The notes beneath the pieces were generated by a model. That model was not told the DNA's origin, made no database searches, and was given only the letters and a program-made list of their open reading frames with translations. A stretch of 64,000 nucleotides of DNA, from positions 310,001 to 374,000 of the forward strand of contig NZ_FMDM01000007.1 in the NCBI RefSeq assembly GCF_900090105.1, in the 5' to 3' direction. The translations under genes and the position numbers were made by a program. This DNA comes from Micromonospora humi (GTDB lineage: Bacteria; Actinomycetota; Actinomycetes; Mycobacteriales; Micromonosporaceae). Shown one piece after another: positions 19,441 through 27,774 of this stretch (within the stretch, counting starts at the first letter, position 1; each line of letters starts with the position of its first letter).

Positions 19441-20847
19441 ATGGCACGCGTGCTCACTCCCCGTGCGGAGGACTTTCCCCGCTGGTACCAGGACCTGATC
19501 GCCAAGGCGAAGCTGGCCGACAACGGCCCGGTTCGGGGCACCATGGTCATCCGACCGGCCGGCTACGCCATCTGGGAGCGGATGCAGGCCGAGATGGACG
19601 CCCGGATCAAGGCGGCCGGGGCGGAGAACGCGTACTTCCCGCTGTTCATCCCGGAGAGCTACCTCAAGCGCGAGGCCGAGCACGTCGAGGGCTTCTCGCC
19701 GGAGCTGGCCGTGGTCACCCACGGCGGCGGCAAGCAGCTCGCCGAGCCGGTGGTGGTGCGCCCCACCAGCGAGACGGTGATCGGCGAGTTCATGGCCAAG
19801 TGGATCGACTCCTACCGGGACCTGCCGCTGCTGCTCAACCAGTGGGCGAACGTGGTCCGCTGGGAGCTGCGCCCGCGGATCTTCCTGCGTACCAGCGAGT
19901 TCCTCTGGCAGGAGGGGCACACCGCGCACGCCACCCGGGACGACGCCCGGGCCTACGCCCGGCGGATCCTGCACGAGGCGTACGAGGACCTGATGGTCAA
20001 CGTGCTGGGCATCCCGGTGGTGGTCGGCCTGAAGACCGCCCGGGAGCGCTTCGCCGGCGCCACCGCCACCTACACGTGCGAGGGCATGATGGGCGACGGC
20101 AAGGCGCTGCAGATGGGCACCAGCCACGAGCTGGGCCAGAACTTCGCCAAGGCGTTCGACATCAGCTACTCCTCCGCCGAGGGCGGCCGGGAGCACGCGT
20201 GGACCACCTCCTGGGGCACCTCGACCCGGATGCTCGGCGGTCTGATCATGTGCCACGGCGACGACAACGGGCTGCGGGTGCCGCCGAAGCTGGCGCCGGT
20301 CCAGGCGTACGTGATGGTCGTCAAGGACGGCGAGGGCGTGAGCGAGGCCGCGGCCAAGCTCCGCGACGCGCTGCGCGACGCCGGTGTCCGGGTGGCGCTG
20401 GACGACCGGACCGACACCGCGTTCGGCCGCCGCGCGGTCGACGCCGAGCTGCGCGGCTACCCGGTCCGCGTCGAGGTCGGCCCGCGCGACCTGGCCACCG
20501 GCAACGCGGTGGTGGTCCGGCGTACGGACGGCTCGAAGGCACCCACGCCGGTGGCCGACGTGGTCGGCGCGGTGCTGGCCGCGCTGGACGCCGACCAGCG
20601 GGCGCTGCACGACCAGGCGCTGGAGTTCCGTCGGTCCCGCACCGTCGAGGTGTCGACGCTGGCCGAGGCGATCGAGGCGACCGCCACCGGCTGGGCGATG
20701 GTGCCCTGGTCGGCGGTCGGCGTGCCCGGTGAGGCCGAGGCGAACGCGCAGGGCGTGACGGTCCGCTGCCTGCTGCGCGCCGACGGCTCGGTGCCGGACA
20801 CCGAGGACGAGCCCGACCTCGTGGCCATCCTGGCCCGCGCCTACTGA
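19441..20847 (+). CDS. proS: Prolyl-tRNA synthetase, archaeal/eukaryotic type
   Basis: A 468-residue class II synthetase that charges tRNA-Pro. It is the short type lacking the bacterial editing insert: motif 2 is in RWELRPRIFLRTSEFLWQEGHTAH, motif 3 in TRMLGGLIMCHGDDNGL, and the anticodon domain follows LAPVQAYVMVVK. The chain ends in the C-terminal tyrosine typical of archaeal-like ProRS (ILARAY). The ATG at 19441 gives a standard start and is eight bases after a -10 box. The stop is followed at once by dispersed repeat copy 3. Confidence 0.96.
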   Translation: MARVLTPRAEDFPRWYQDLIAKAKLADNGPVRGTMVIRPAGYAIWERMQAEMDARIKAAGAENAYFPLFIPESYLKREAEHVEGFSPELAVVTHGGGKQLAEPVVVRPTSETVIGEFMAKWIDSYRDLPLLLNQWANVVRWELRPRIFLRTSEFLWQEGHTAHATRDDARAYARRILHEAYEDLMVNVLGIPVVVGLKTARERFAGATATYTCEGMMGDGKALQMGTSHELGQNFAKAFDISYSSAEGGREHAWTTSWGTSTRMLGGLIMCHGDDNGLRVPPKLAPVQAYVMVVKDGEGVSEAAAKLRDALRDAGVRVALDDRTDTAFGRRAVDAELRGYPVRVEVGPRDLATGNAVVVRRTDGSKAPTPVADVVGAVLAALDADQRALHDQALEFRRSRTVEVSTLAEAIEATATGWAMVPWSAVGVPGEAEANAQGVTVRCLLRADGSVPDTEDEPDLVAILARAY

Positions 20848-20849
20848 GG

Positions 20850-20904
20850 TGTAAGGAAGGGCCCCCGCTTAACGCATTCGGTAGAGGCGGGGGCCCCTGT
20901 TAAC
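20850..20904 (-). repeat. Dispersed double-palindrome repeat, copy 3
   Basis: TGTAAGGAAGGGCCCCCGC and a second arm ending GGGGCCCCTGTTAAC, joined by a spacer with GGTAGAG. The proS stop codon TGA ends three bases before it, and TGAGGTG[TC]AAGGAAGG is shared with copy 1, so homology extends into the stop codon. It probably terminates proS transcription. Confidence 0.85.
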
Positions 20905-20913
20905 GAGCCAGGG

Positions 20914-21570
20914 ATGGTGAGCGTGCGCTTCGAACCCGGCCGGCTGGTCCTGCACCGCAACGTGCGGCACGGGCGGATCGGGTGGGTCCGGTCGGCTCGC
21001 GTCGTCTCCGACGACGAGCGCGGGCTGCTGCTCTGGGTGGCCCGGGGCGCGCCGGCGGGGCATGAGGTGAACGCGGCCGGGCTCGGCATGCGGGCGGTGT
21101 CGTTCGCCGAGTGGGTCAGCCCGTCGTACACGGTCGCGCTCGGCACCTGGAACGGGCCGCCGGTGTTGAAGTTCCTGCCCGTCGGGGCCGCCCACTCGGT
21201 GTGGTGGTTCCGGAACGAGGAGGGCCGGTTCCAGAACTGGTACGTCAACCTGGAGGAGCCCGGCGTCCGGTGGGACGACGGCGCGGTGGCCGGGGTCGAC
21301 ATCGTGGACCAGGATCTCGACGTGGTGGTCCACCCGGACCTGAGCTGGGAGTGGAAGGACGAGGACGAGTTCGTCGAGCGGCTCGCCTTCCCGGAGCACT
21401 ACTGGGTGACCGACGACAAGGCGGTACGCGCCGAGGGGGAGCGGGTGATCCGGATCGCCGAGGCGGGCGCGTTCCCCTTCGACGGGACCTGGTGTGACTT
21501 CACCCCGCCGGACGAGTGGGATGTACCGGACAAACTGCCGCCCGGGTGGGACCGGCCGTCGGCGCGCTGA
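20914..21570 (+). CDS. DUF402 domain protein
   Basis: A 218-residue protein with the DUF402 (FomD-like) beta-barrel. Marker segments are WYVNLEEPGVRWDDG, VDIVDQDLDVVVHPD and SWEWKDEDEFVERL, which hold the conserved acidic metal-binding residues of this family. Members related to FomD hydrolyse nucleotidyl-phosphonates or nucleoside diphosphates; whether this one does is not known. The start is uncertain: ATG at 20914 is given, but in-frame GTG codons at 20917 and 20923 are possible, and no clear ribosome-binding site separates them. Confidence 0.8.
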   Translation: MVSVRFEPGRLVLHRNVRHGRIGWVRSARVVSDDERGLLLWVARGAPAGHEVNAAGLGMRAVSFAEWVSPSYTVALGTWNGPPVLKFLPVGAAHSVWWFRNEEGRFQNWYVNLEEPGVRWDDGAVAGVDIVDQDLDVVVHPDLSWEWKDEDEFVERLAFPEHYWVTDDKAVRAEGERVIRIAEAGAFPFDGTWCDFTPPDEWDVPDKLPPGWDRPSAR

Positions 21571-21648
21571 GCGGTGTCGTTCGTCACCTTCCCGGCCGTC
21601 CGGGGCGCGCGGTGCGGGTCCGGTGCGAGCGTTCCGGTCGGGATCTGG

Positions 21649-21654
21649 CAGAAT
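21649..21654 (+). promoter_or_regulatory. Possible -10 box of the rpsP operon
   Basis: CAGAAT within ATCTGGCAGAATGG resembles a ribosomal-operon -10 box and would give a leader of about 150 bases before rpsP. No strong -35 box is visible. The 242-bp gap 21571-21812 holds nothing else that I recognise. Confidence 0.35.
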
Positions 21655-21812
21655 GGACCGCTGGTATCCGGCGCGCGTCCGGCGCCCTCTAACCCGGGCG
21701 CGTCGCCAGTTCACCGAGCAGTCTCCGGCCCAAACCCCACTGTGCCGGTCGGCGCTCACCCGCCACACCGCCCGCAACGGGCCGGTGAGATCGCAACAGG
21801 AGCGAAACAACT

Positions 21813-22304
21813 GTGGCCGTAAAGATCCGGCTCCTGCGGATGGGCAAGATCCGCAACCCGCAGTACCGCATCGTCATCGCCGACTCGCGCACCAAGCGTG
21901 ACGGTCGCGCGATCGAGTTCGTCGGTGTGTACCAGCCGAAGGAAGACCCTTCGGTGATCGAGGTCAAGTCGGAGCGGGTCCAGTACTGGCTGTCGGTCGG
22001 CGCGCAGCCGAGCGAGGCCGTGCAGCGCCTGCTCGAGCTGACCGGTGACTGGCAGAAGTTCAAGGGCCTGCCCGCCCCGCCGCCGCTGAAGGTCGCCCCG
22101 GAGCGGGCCGACCGCAAGGCGGCGTACGAGGCCGAGGCGAAGGCCGCGGCCGGCGTGGCGGACACCCCCGCGAAGCCGGCCAAGAAGGCCGCCAAGGCGG
22201 AGGCCCCGAAGGCGGAGGCCGAGGCGCCGAAGGCGGAGGAGCCCAAGGCCGAGGAGCCCAAGGCCGAGGCGCAGACCGGCGCCGAGTCCGGTGAGCAGGC
22301 CTGA
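21813..22304 (+). CDS. rpsP: 30S ribosomal protein S16 with a long C-terminal tail
   Basis: A 163-residue S16. The ribosomal core is residues 1-85 ([32 protein letters not shown]). The remaining half is a low-complexity Ala/Lys/Glu tail with repeated KAEEP and KAEA units, beyond the usual bacterial length of about 80-90 residues. The GTG start has CAGGAG about ten bases upstream. First gene of an operon with khpA (one base gap), rimM and trmD, all for ribosome and tRNA maturation. Confidence 0.96.
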   Translation: MAVKIRLLRMGKIRNPQYRIVIADSRTKRDGRAIEFVGVYQPKEDPSVIEVKSERVQYWLSVGAQPSEAVQRLLELTGDWQKFKGLPAPPPLKVAPERADRKAAYEAEAKAAAGVADTPAKPAKKAAKAEAPKAEAEAPKAEEPKAEEPKAEAQTGAESGEQA

Positions 22305-22305
22305 C

Positions 22306-22539
22306 ATGGCACTGCGTCCCGCCCTGGAGCACCTGGTCAAGGGAATCGTCGACCACCCGGACGACGTCCGGGTGCGGATGGTCGATTCCCGCCGGGGCAA
22401 GCGGCTCGAGGTCCGCGTGCACCCGGAGGACCTCGGCACGGTGATCGGGCGGTCCGGCCGGACCGCCAAGGCGCTGCGCCAGGTGATCGGCTCCATCGGC
22501 GGACGTGGAGTGCGCGTCGACATCGTCGACTCGTACTGA
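22306..22539 (+). CDS. khpA: KH-domain RNA-binding protein KhpA
   Basis: A 77-residue single KH domain with the RNA-binding GxxG loop in VIGRSGRTAKALRQVI. It starts one base after the rpsP stop and its last base overlaps the rimM ATG (TGATG), so translation is probably coupled. In other bacteria KhpA forms a complex with KhpB and binds many small RNAs. The ATG at 22306 is used because it gives the standard length; an earlier GTG lies within rpsP. Confidence 0.94.
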   Translation: MALRPALEHLVKGIVDHPDDVRVRMVDSRRGKRLEVRVHPEDLGTVIGRSGRTAKALRQVIGSIGGRGVRVDIVDSY

Positions 22540-23078
22540 TGCTTCTCGTCGTCGGCCGGATCGGCAAGCCGCACGGCATCCGCGGTGAGGTCACCGTGGA
22601 GGTGCGCACCGATGAGCCCGAAGCACGGTTCGCCCCCGGTTCGGTGCTGGTCACCGAGCCGGGGGTGGTCCCGGCCGAACCCGGCGCCTGGCGGGTGCCG
22701 CCGACGCTGACCGTGGAGTCGGCGCGTTGGCACCAGGGCCGGCTGCTTGTCGCGTTCGAGGGCGTGCGGGGTCGCGACGTCGCCGAGGCGTTGCGCAACA
22801 CGCTGGTCGGCGTGGACAGCGCCGACGTCGACGCGCCGGAGGACCCGGAGGAGTTCCACGACCACCAGTTGGTCGGGCTCGCCGTGGTCACCCCCGCCGG
22901 GGAGCGGATCGGCGAGGTGGACCGCATCGACCACGCCCCCGCCTCCGACCTGCTGGTGGTGCGGCGTCCCGAGGGGCGCACCGCGCTCGTCCCGTTCGTC
23001 AAGGCGATCGTGCCCGAGGTGGATCTCGCCGGCGGTCGCGTCGTCGTCGACCCGCCCGCCGGTCTGCTCGACCTGTAG
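22539..23078 (+). CDS. rimM: Ribosome maturation factor RimM
   Basis: A 179-residue 30S assembly factor. The N-terminal RimM barrel (VVGRIGKPHGIRGEVTVEVRTDEPE) and C-terminal PRC-barrel (DHQLVGLAVVTPAGERIGEVDRI, with ALVPFVKAIVPEVD) are complete. It binds S19 and helps 16S head maturation. Overlaps khpA by one base and precedes trmD by 18 bp in the conserved S16-RimM-TrmD-L19 order. Confidence 0.95.
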   Translation: MLLVVGRIGKPHGIRGEVTVEVRTDEPEARFAPGSVLVTEPGVVPAEPGAWRVPPTLTVESARWHQGRLLVAFEGVRGRDVAEALRNTLVGVDSADVDAPEDPEEFHDHQLVGLAVVTPAGERIGEVDRIDHAPASDLLVVRRPEGRTALVPFVKAIVPEVDLAGGRVVVDPPAGLLDL

Positions 23079-23096
23079 CCGGCTGGAGCCACCCGC

Positions 23097-23885
23097 ATGC
23101 GCGTCGACATCGTGTCGATCTTCCCGGAGTACTTCGCCCCGCTGGACCTGTCGCTGATCGGCAAGGCCCGCGCGAACGGGCTGCTGCGGCTGGCCGTACA
23201 CGATCTGCGGACCTGGACCCACGACGTGCACCGCACGGTCGACGACACGCCCTACGGCGGCGGCCCGGGGATGGTCATGCGGCCGGAGCCGTGGGGTGAG
23301 GCGCTCGACGCGCTGGCCCCCGACGAGCTGAGCCCGGACGGGCACACGCTGCCCCGCCTGCTGGTGCCGTCGCCGGCCGGGGTCCCGTTCACCCAGGCGA
23401 TGGCGCACGAGCTGGCCGCCGAGTCGCACCTGCTCTTCGCCTGCGGCCGGTACGAGGGCATCGACCAGCGGGTGCTCGAGCACGCCGCGACGCGGATGCC
23501 GGTGACCGAGGTCTCCCTCGGCGACTACGTGCTCTTCGGCGGCGAGGTGGCCGTGCTGGTCGTCCTGGAGGCGGTCACCCGGCTGCTGCCCGGGGTGCTG
23601 GGCAACGCCGGCTCGCTGGACGAGGAGTCGCACGCGCACGGGCTGCTGGAGGCGCCGCTCTACACCAAGCCGGCGACCTGGCGCGGGCTCGACGTGCCCG
23701 AGGTGCTCCGCTCGGGCGACCACGGCCGGATCGCCCGCTGGCGGCGCGACGAGGCGCTGCGGCGGACGGCGGACCGCCGGCCCGACATGGTCGGCGCGCT
23801 GTCCCCGGAGAGCCTGGACTCCCGCGACCGGGCGGCGCTGGACCAGGGCGGATTTCCCTCGCCGCCGGAGCATGTGGCAAAGTAG
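23097..23885 (+). CDS. trmD: tRNA (guanine-N1)-methyltransferase TrmD
   Basis: A 262-residue SPOUT methyltransferase that makes m1G37 in tRNAs and prevents frameshifting. The trefoil-knot AdoMet site is in [14 protein letters not shown] and [33 protein letters not shown]; the N-terminal start [13 protein letters not shown] is standard. The C-terminal helical domain includes [16 protein letters not shown]. Gap of 18 bp to rimM. A gap of 144 bp to rplS may contain a separate promoter or leader. Confidence 0.97.
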   Translation: MRVDIVSIFPEYFAPLDLSLIGKARANGLLRLAVHDLRTWTHDVHRTVDDTPYGGGPGMVMRPEPWGEALDALAPDELSPDGHTLPRLLVPSPAGVPFTQAMAHELAAESHLLFACGRYEGIDQRVLEHAATRMPVTEVSLGDYVLFGGEVAVLVVLEAVTRLLPGVLGNAGSLDEESHAHGLLEAPLYTKPATWRGLDVPEVLRSGDHGRIARWRRDEALRRTADRRPDMVGALSPESLDSRDRAALDQGGFPSPPEHVAK

Positions 23886-23984
23886 AGGGGTTGCCGCTTC
23901 CGTCCACGCCGTGGGCGGCTGCGAGGACTCCCGACCCGGGGCCGGCGACGCCGGCCACCATCCGGGGGTCAGAATCACCCGTTC

Positions 23985-24005
23985 GCGCACCGACTGACGG
24001 TGCGC
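23985..24005 (+). promoter_or_regulatory. Hairpin in the rplS leader
   Basis: GCGCACCG and CGGTGCGC form a perfect 8-bp stem with a five-base loop (ACTGA), 24 bases before the rplS ATG. It could adjust rplS translation or processing of the trmD-rplS message. There is no T-run, so simple termination is less likely. Confidence 0.4.
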
Positions 24006-24029
24006 CGTGAGCCTCACGAGGACGCAGCG

Positions 24030-24389
24030 ATGAACATCCTGGACGCCCTTGACGCCCAGTCGAAGCGTGCCGACCTGCCCGACTTCCGTGCCGGTGACAC
24101 CGTCAAGGTGCACGCGCGAGTCGTCGAGGGCAGCCGGTCCCGGGTCCAGATCTTCCAGGGCGTCGTCATCCGTCGCCAGGGTGACGGCCTGCGCGAGACC
24201 TTCTCGGTCCGCAAGATCAGCTTCGGTGTCGGCGTGGAGCGGACCTACCCGCTGAACAGCCCGGGCATCGACCGGATCGAGATCGTGACCCGCGGTGACG
24301 TGCGCCGCGCCAAGCTCTACTACCTGCGCGAGCTGCGCGGCAAGAAGGCCAAGATCAAGGAGCTGCGGGAGAAGCAGCCGGCGAACTGA
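24030..24389 (+). CDS. rplS: 50S ribosomal protein L19
   Basis: A 119-residue L19 of standard length at the interface of the subunits. Diagnostic segments are [45 protein letters not shown] and [20 protein letters not shown]. The ATG at 24030 is preferred because it has GAGGA about ten bases upstream and gives the family start [10 protein letters not shown]. It is the last gene of the rpsP-trmD cluster, before a strong hairpin. Confidence 0.97.
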   Translation: MNILDALDAQSKRADLPDFRAGDTVKVHARVVEGSRSRVQIFQGVVIRRQGDGLRETFSVRKISFGVGVERTYPLNSPGIDRIEIVTRGDVRRAKLYYLRELRGKKAKIKELREKQPAN

Positions 24390-24445
24390 GCTTTCGTTCG
24401 CCACGCCGCCCGGGCTGCGCGGATGTCGTATCGACCAGATCGCAT

Positions 24446-24451
24446 TACCCT
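24446..24451 (+). promoter_or_regulatory. Possible -10 box upstream of lepB1
   Basis: TACCCT fits TANNNT. It lies in the loop and first base pairs of a 7-bp inverted repeat (CGACCAG 24432-24438, CTGGTCG 24450-24456), which could be a small operator. The leader would be about 100 bases. Confidence 0.35.
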
Positions 24452-24488
24452 GGTCGGTACGGGCGCAGCCGGACGGCACGAAGCGGTC

Positions 24489-24535
24489 CACTGCCGCCCG
24501 TGGGGCCTCCGCGAGGAGACTCCCGGGCGGTAGTG
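24489..24535 (+). terminator. Strong hairpin between rplS and lepB1
   Basis: CACTGCCGCCCG (24489-24500) pairs along its full 12 bases with CGGGCGGTAGTG (24524-24535) using one G-U pair, with a smaller CCTC/GAGG stem inside and TCGTTT after it. If the promoter at 24446 is real, this hairpin lies in the lepB1 leader and could be an attenuator rather than a simple terminator. Confidence 0.55.
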
Positions 24536-24560
24536 TCGTTTCCGCGGACCGGAGAGTGGC

Positions 24561-25442
24561 ATGGTGCAGATGCTTGACGAGGACGGCACCGCCGATCCCT
24601 GGCGCCGGCGAGCCCGGCGCTCCCGGCGGCAGATGCCGCTCTGGCAGGAGTTGCCGCTGCTGCTCGTGGTGGCGTTCTGCCTGGCGGTGCTGATCCGCAC
24701 GTTCCTGCTCCAGGCCTTCTTCATCCCCTCCGGGTCGATGGAGAACACCCTGCTCATCGGCGACCGGGTGCTGGTCAACAAGGTCGTCTACGACATGCGC
24801 GACCCGGTCCGTGGCGAGGTCGTGGTGTTCCGGGGCACCGACCGCTGGGTGGCCCAGGAGGCGCCGGCCCCGCCGACAAACATGGCCGGCAAGGTCGGCC
24901 GTACCCTCGGCGACCTGGTCGGGGTCGGGCGCCCCGGCGAGAAGGACTTCATCAAGCGGGTCATCGGGGTGCCCGGCGACAAGGTCTGGTGCTGCGACAA
25001 GGGCCGGGTGGTGGTGAACGGCACGCCGCTGCAGGAGCAGGAGTACGTCTCCGAGGACTCCCCGGTCGAGTTGCCGCCCAACCCGAAGGAGTGCCGGTCC
25101 CGGCAGTTCACCGAGGTGGTGGTCCCGCCGGGGCAGATCTTCGTGATGGGCGACCACCGGCTGGTGTCACAGGACGCCCGGTGCCAGGGGCCGGTGCCGA
25201 TCGACAACGTCATCGGCCGCGCCTTCATGATCGTCTGGCCGTCGCAGCGGTGGACCAGTCTGCCCGTACCGAAGACCTTCACGGACCTGCCCCGCCCGGA
25301 CGCCGCGCCGGCCCGACCGGCCCCGGTCGACCCCGACCCGGTGGGCGGAGTCGTCCTGATTCTCCCGGTCGCGGCTACGCTGACTGTTCTCGCGGGTTCG
25401 GGGCGACCGCGCCGCACCCGGGGACGTAGGCTCCTCCCGTGA
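24561..25442 (+). CDS. lepB: Signal peptidase I (first of two)
   Basis: A 293-residue membrane protease that removes signal peptides from exported proteins. One N-terminal anchor (ELPLLLVVAFCLAVLIRTFLLQAFFIP) leads into the catalytic Ser in IPSGSMENTLLIGDRVLVNK; the general base Lys is in DFIKRVIGVPGD, and GDHRLVSQDAR is the C-terminal box E (GDN replaced by GDH). An unusual hydrophobic C-terminal segment (VGGVVLILPVAATLTVLAG) may be a second anchor. It overlaps the next peptidase gene by four bases. An internal ATG three codons later is also possible as a start. Confidence 0.95.
   Translation: MVQMLDEDGTADPWRRRARRSRRQMPLWQELPLLLVVAFCLAVLIRTFLLQAFFIPSGSMENTLLIGDRVLVNKVVYDMRDPVRGEVVVFRGTDRWVAQEAPAPPTNMAGKVGRTLGDLVGVGRPGEKDFIKRVIGVPGDKVWCCDKGRVVVNGTPLQEQEYVSEDSPVELPPNPKECRSRQFTEVVVPPGQIFVMGDHRLVSQDARCQGPVPIDNVIGRAFMIVWPSQRWTSLPVPKTFTDLPRPDAAPARPAPVDPDPVGGVVLILPVAATLTVLAGSGRPRRTRGRRLLP
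25427..25432 (+). promoter_or_regulatory. -10 box of lepB2, leaderless
   Basis: TAGGCT lies six bases before the GTG at 25439, within the 3' end of lepB1. It gives the second peptidase its own leaderless transcript, apart from read-through. Confidence 0.45.
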
Positions 25443-26071
25443 TTGACGAGCAGACCGAAAAGCCGCGCAGCTCCTTCTGGAAGGAACTGCCCATCCTCCT
25501 GGGTGTGGCGATCCTGGTCGCAGTGCTGGTTCGTGCCTTCGTGCTGCAGACCTTCTTCATCCCGTCGCCGTCCATGGAGAACACGCTCAAGATCGACGAT
25601 CGGGTGCTGGTCAACAAGCTGGTCTACGACTTCCGCTCGCCGCACCGCGGCGAGGTGATCGTCTTCAAGGCGCCCACCGAGTGGAGCGGCAACCCCAACG
25701 GCGAGGACTTCATCAAGCGGGTGATCGGCGTCGGCGGCGACCACGTGGTCTGCTGCGACCGGGCCGGCGGCCAGGAACGGCTGATCATCAACGGCAAGCC
25801 GATCGACGAGCCGTTCATCTTCCCCGGCAACAAGCCGGCCGACCAGGATTTCGACGTCACCGTGCCGGCGGGCCGGCTGTGGGTGATGGGTGACCACCGG
25901 GAGGCCTCCGGCGACTCGCTGGAGCACTGGCAGCAGTCCGGCGAGGACATCAACGAGGCGACCATTCCGGAGGGCGAGGTCGTCGGCCGGGCCTTCACCA
26001 TCTTCTGGCCGTTCAACCGGGCCACCTGGCTCACCGTGCCCAAGCAGTTCGACGGCATCCCGAATCCCTGA
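25439..26071 (+). CDS. lepB: Signal peptidase I (second of two)
   Basis: A 210-residue signal peptidase with one N-terminal anchor (ELPILLGVAILVAVLVRAFVLQTFFIP), catalytic Ser in IPSPSMENTLKIDDRVLVNK and base Lys in EDFIKRVIGVGGD. GDHREASGDSLEH is the box E region. It lacks the C-terminal extension and anchor of the preceding paralogue. The GTG overlaps the first gene by four bases (GTGA), so the pair probably arose by tandem duplication and may be coupled. Different substrate sets for the two are plausible but not visible. Confidence 0.95.
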   Translation: MIDEQTEKPRSSFWKELPILLGVAILVAVLVRAFVLQTFFIPSPSMENTLKIDDRVLVNKLVYDFRSPHRGEVIVFKAPTEWSGNPNGEDFIKRVIGVGGDHVVCCDRAGGQERLIINGKPIDEPFIFPGNKPADQDFDVTVPAGRLWVMGDHREASGDSLEHWQQSGEDINEATIPEGEVVGRAFTIFWPFNRATWLTVPKQFDGIPNP

Positions 26072-26110
26072 GTCGTCGGGACGGCGTGGTCGTTCGTCGG
26101 TGGCGTCTGG

Positions 26111-26116
26111 CAGGCT
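26111..26116 (+). promoter_or_regulatory. -10 box of the Nudix gene, leaderless
   Basis: CAGGCT lies six bases before the GTG at 26123 with no ribosome-binding site, matching the leaderless pattern of several neighbours. Confidence 0.35.
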
Positions 26117-26122
26117 GGTGCG

Positions 26123-26590
26123 GTGACCGTCTACACCCCTCGACGCGCGGCCCGGGTGCTGCTGGTCGACGCGTCCGGCCGGGTGCTGCTGTTCCGCGGC
26201 AGTGATCCGGCCCGGCCGGGGCACCGATACTGGTTCACCCCGGGCGGCGGGCTCGACCCGGGGGAGAGCCCGGCCGAGTGCGCGGCGCGGGAGCTGGCCG
26301 AGGAGACCGGCCTGCGGCTGACTCCGGCCGAGTTGGGCGCACCGGTCTGGTCCGAGACGATCGAGTTTCCGTTCGACGGTGTCTGGTACCGCCAGGAGCA
26401 GGAGTTCTTCCTGGCCCGGGTGCCCGGCTGGGAGGTCGACACCGCCGGCTTCAACGCGGTCGAGCGGGCCACCGTGCACGGGCACCGCTGGTGGACGGCG
26501 GCCGAGTTGGCCGACACCGCCGAGCGCTACTACCCGCCGGACCTGCCCGCCCGTCTCGACCGGGCGCTCGCCGGGAGCGGCCCGTGCTGA
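26123..26590 (+). CDS. Nudix hydrolase
   Basis: A 155-residue Nudix protein. The Nudix box is complete: [24 protein letters not shown] (G-x5-E-x7-REUxEExGU) near residues 43-66. [16 protein letters not shown] is the first strand and [21 protein letters not shown] closes the fold. Members clean damaged or signalling nucleotides; the substrate cannot be assigned. GTG start. Its stop overlaps the rnhB start region by seven bases. Confidence 0.92.
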   Translation: MTVYTPRRAARVLLVDASGRVLLFRGSDPARPGHRYWFTPGGGLDPGESPAECAARELAEETGLRLTPAELGAPVWSETIEFPFDGVWYRQEQEFFLARVPGWEVDTAGFNAVERATVHGHRWWTAAELADTAERYYPPDLPARLDRALAGSGPC

Positions 26591-27417
26591 CCCCGCCGCG
26601 CACCGTGGTGCGCCGCGACGGCGGCCTCTACGCGCTGGAACGGGCCCTGCAACGCCGGGGCTTCCGCCAGGTGGCGGGCGCCGACGAGGCCGGCCGGGGG
26701 GCGTGCGCGGGGCCGCTGGTGGCCGCCGCCGCGATCCTGCCCGAGGGGCGGCGCGGCGAGATCGACGAGCTGGCCGACTCCAAGCTGCTCACGCCGGCGG
26801 CCCGGGAGCGGGTCTACCACGAGGTGGTGGCCCGGGCCCTGGCGTACGCCGTGGTGATCATCCCGGCCGAGGAGGTCGACGCGCGGGGGTTGCACGTGTG
26901 CAACCTCGCCGCGATGCGCCGGGCGCTCGCCTCGCTCGCCACCCGCCCCGACTACGTGCTGACCGACGGCTTCGGCGTGGACGGGCTCGACGTGCCGGGG
27001 CTGGCGGTCTGGAAGGGCGACCGGGTGGCCGCCTGCGTCGCGGCCGCGAGCGTGCTCGCCAAGGTCACCCGGGACCGGATCATGGTGGACCTGGACGGGC
27101 GGTTCCCGGGCTACGGCTTCGCCGAGCACAAGGGCTACATCACCGCCGAGCACAGCGCCGCGCTGCGCGAGCTGGGGCCCTGCCGGGAACACCGCTTCTC
27201 GTACGTGAACGTGGCCGCCGCCTCCGGGCGCGACGGACGGCCGCCCCGCGCCCGGAGGCCGGTGGGACGGGCGGAGCCGGCGCTCTTCGGGCGGCCGGAC
27301 GAGCCGATGGAGCACTCCGGCGCGCCAGGGGGTACCGTCGGCGTGGCGTTGGGCGAGCAGCCGCGACCTCCGGCGTCGGTGGGGGAAGATGTGGTCATGA
27401 AAGGCGGAGTGCGATGA
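26584..27417 (+). CDS. rnhB: Ribonuclease HII
   Basis: A 277-residue RNase HII that removes ribonucleotides from DNA. Catalytic residues are DEAGRG (motif I), the Asp in [12 protein letters not shown], and [16 protein letters not shown] followed by HKGYITAEH. The C-terminal tail of about 60 residues ([15 protein letters not shown] and on) is disordered and longer than in E. coli. A GTG start at 26584 overlaps the Nudix stop. The stop overlaps the next gene by four bases (ATGA). Confidence 0.95.
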   Translation: MLTPPRTVVRRDGGLYALERALQRRGFRQVAGADEAGRGACAGPLVAAAAILPEGRRGEIDELADSKLLTPAARERVYHEVVARALAYAVVIIPAEEVDARGLHVCNLAAMRRALASLATRPDYVLTDGFGVDGLDVPGLAVWKGDRVAACVAAASVLAKVTRDRIMVDLDGRFPGYGFAEHKGYITAEHSAALRELGPCREHRFSYVNVAAASGRDGRPPRARRPVGRAEPALFGRPDEPMEHSGAPGGTVGVALGEQPRPPASVGEDVVMKGGVR

Positions 27418-27737
27418 GCGCGGAAGATCTCGAGAAGTACGAGACCGAGATGGAGCTGCAGCTCTACCGGGAGTACCGCGACATTGTCCGCCAGTTCTCC
27501 TACGTGGTGGAGACCGAGCGCCGCTTCTACCTGGCCAATCAGGTGGACCTGCACGTCCGCAACTCCGACGGCGAGGTCTACTTCGAGGTCGAGATGCATG
27601 ATGCCTGGGTGTGGGACATGTACCGCCCCGCCCGTTTCGTCAAGAACGTCCGGGTAATGACGTTCAAGGACGTCAATGTGGAAGAGCTCGAAAAGCCCGA
27701 CATCTCGCTTCCCGCAGATTCCGGTTTCGGCGGCTGA
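27414..27737 (+). CDS. DUF2469 family protein
   Basis: A 107-residue acidic protein found next to rnhB across actinobacteria ([42 protein letters not shown] is the conserved start). The central part, [38 protein letters not shown], is nearly invariant in the family. No catalytic motif is visible and its function is unknown. It overlaps rnhB by ATGA, so its translation is tied to rnhB. Confidence 0.92.
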   Translation: MSAEDLEKYETEMELQLYREYRDIVRQFSYVVETERRFYLANQVDLHVRNSDGEVYFEVEMHDAWVWDMYRPARFVKNVRVMTFKDVNVEELEKPDISLPADSGFGG

Positions 27738-27758
27738 GCGCGACCGGCCCGCACGGCT

Positions 27759-27772
27759 CGCCGCCGGCGGCG
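27759..27772. terminator. Palindrome between convergent genes
   Basis: CGCCGCCGGCGGCG is a perfect 14-bp palindrome lying between the stops of DUF2469 and the convergent molybdopterin oxidoreductase. It may be a weak bidirectional terminator; the arms are short. Confidence 0.35.
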
Positions 27773-27774
27773 GA

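Noticed and set aside
21571..21812. tRNA gene before rpsP
   Set aside because: No cloverleaf, CCA-end or T-loop sequence (GTTCRANNC) in a suitable position.
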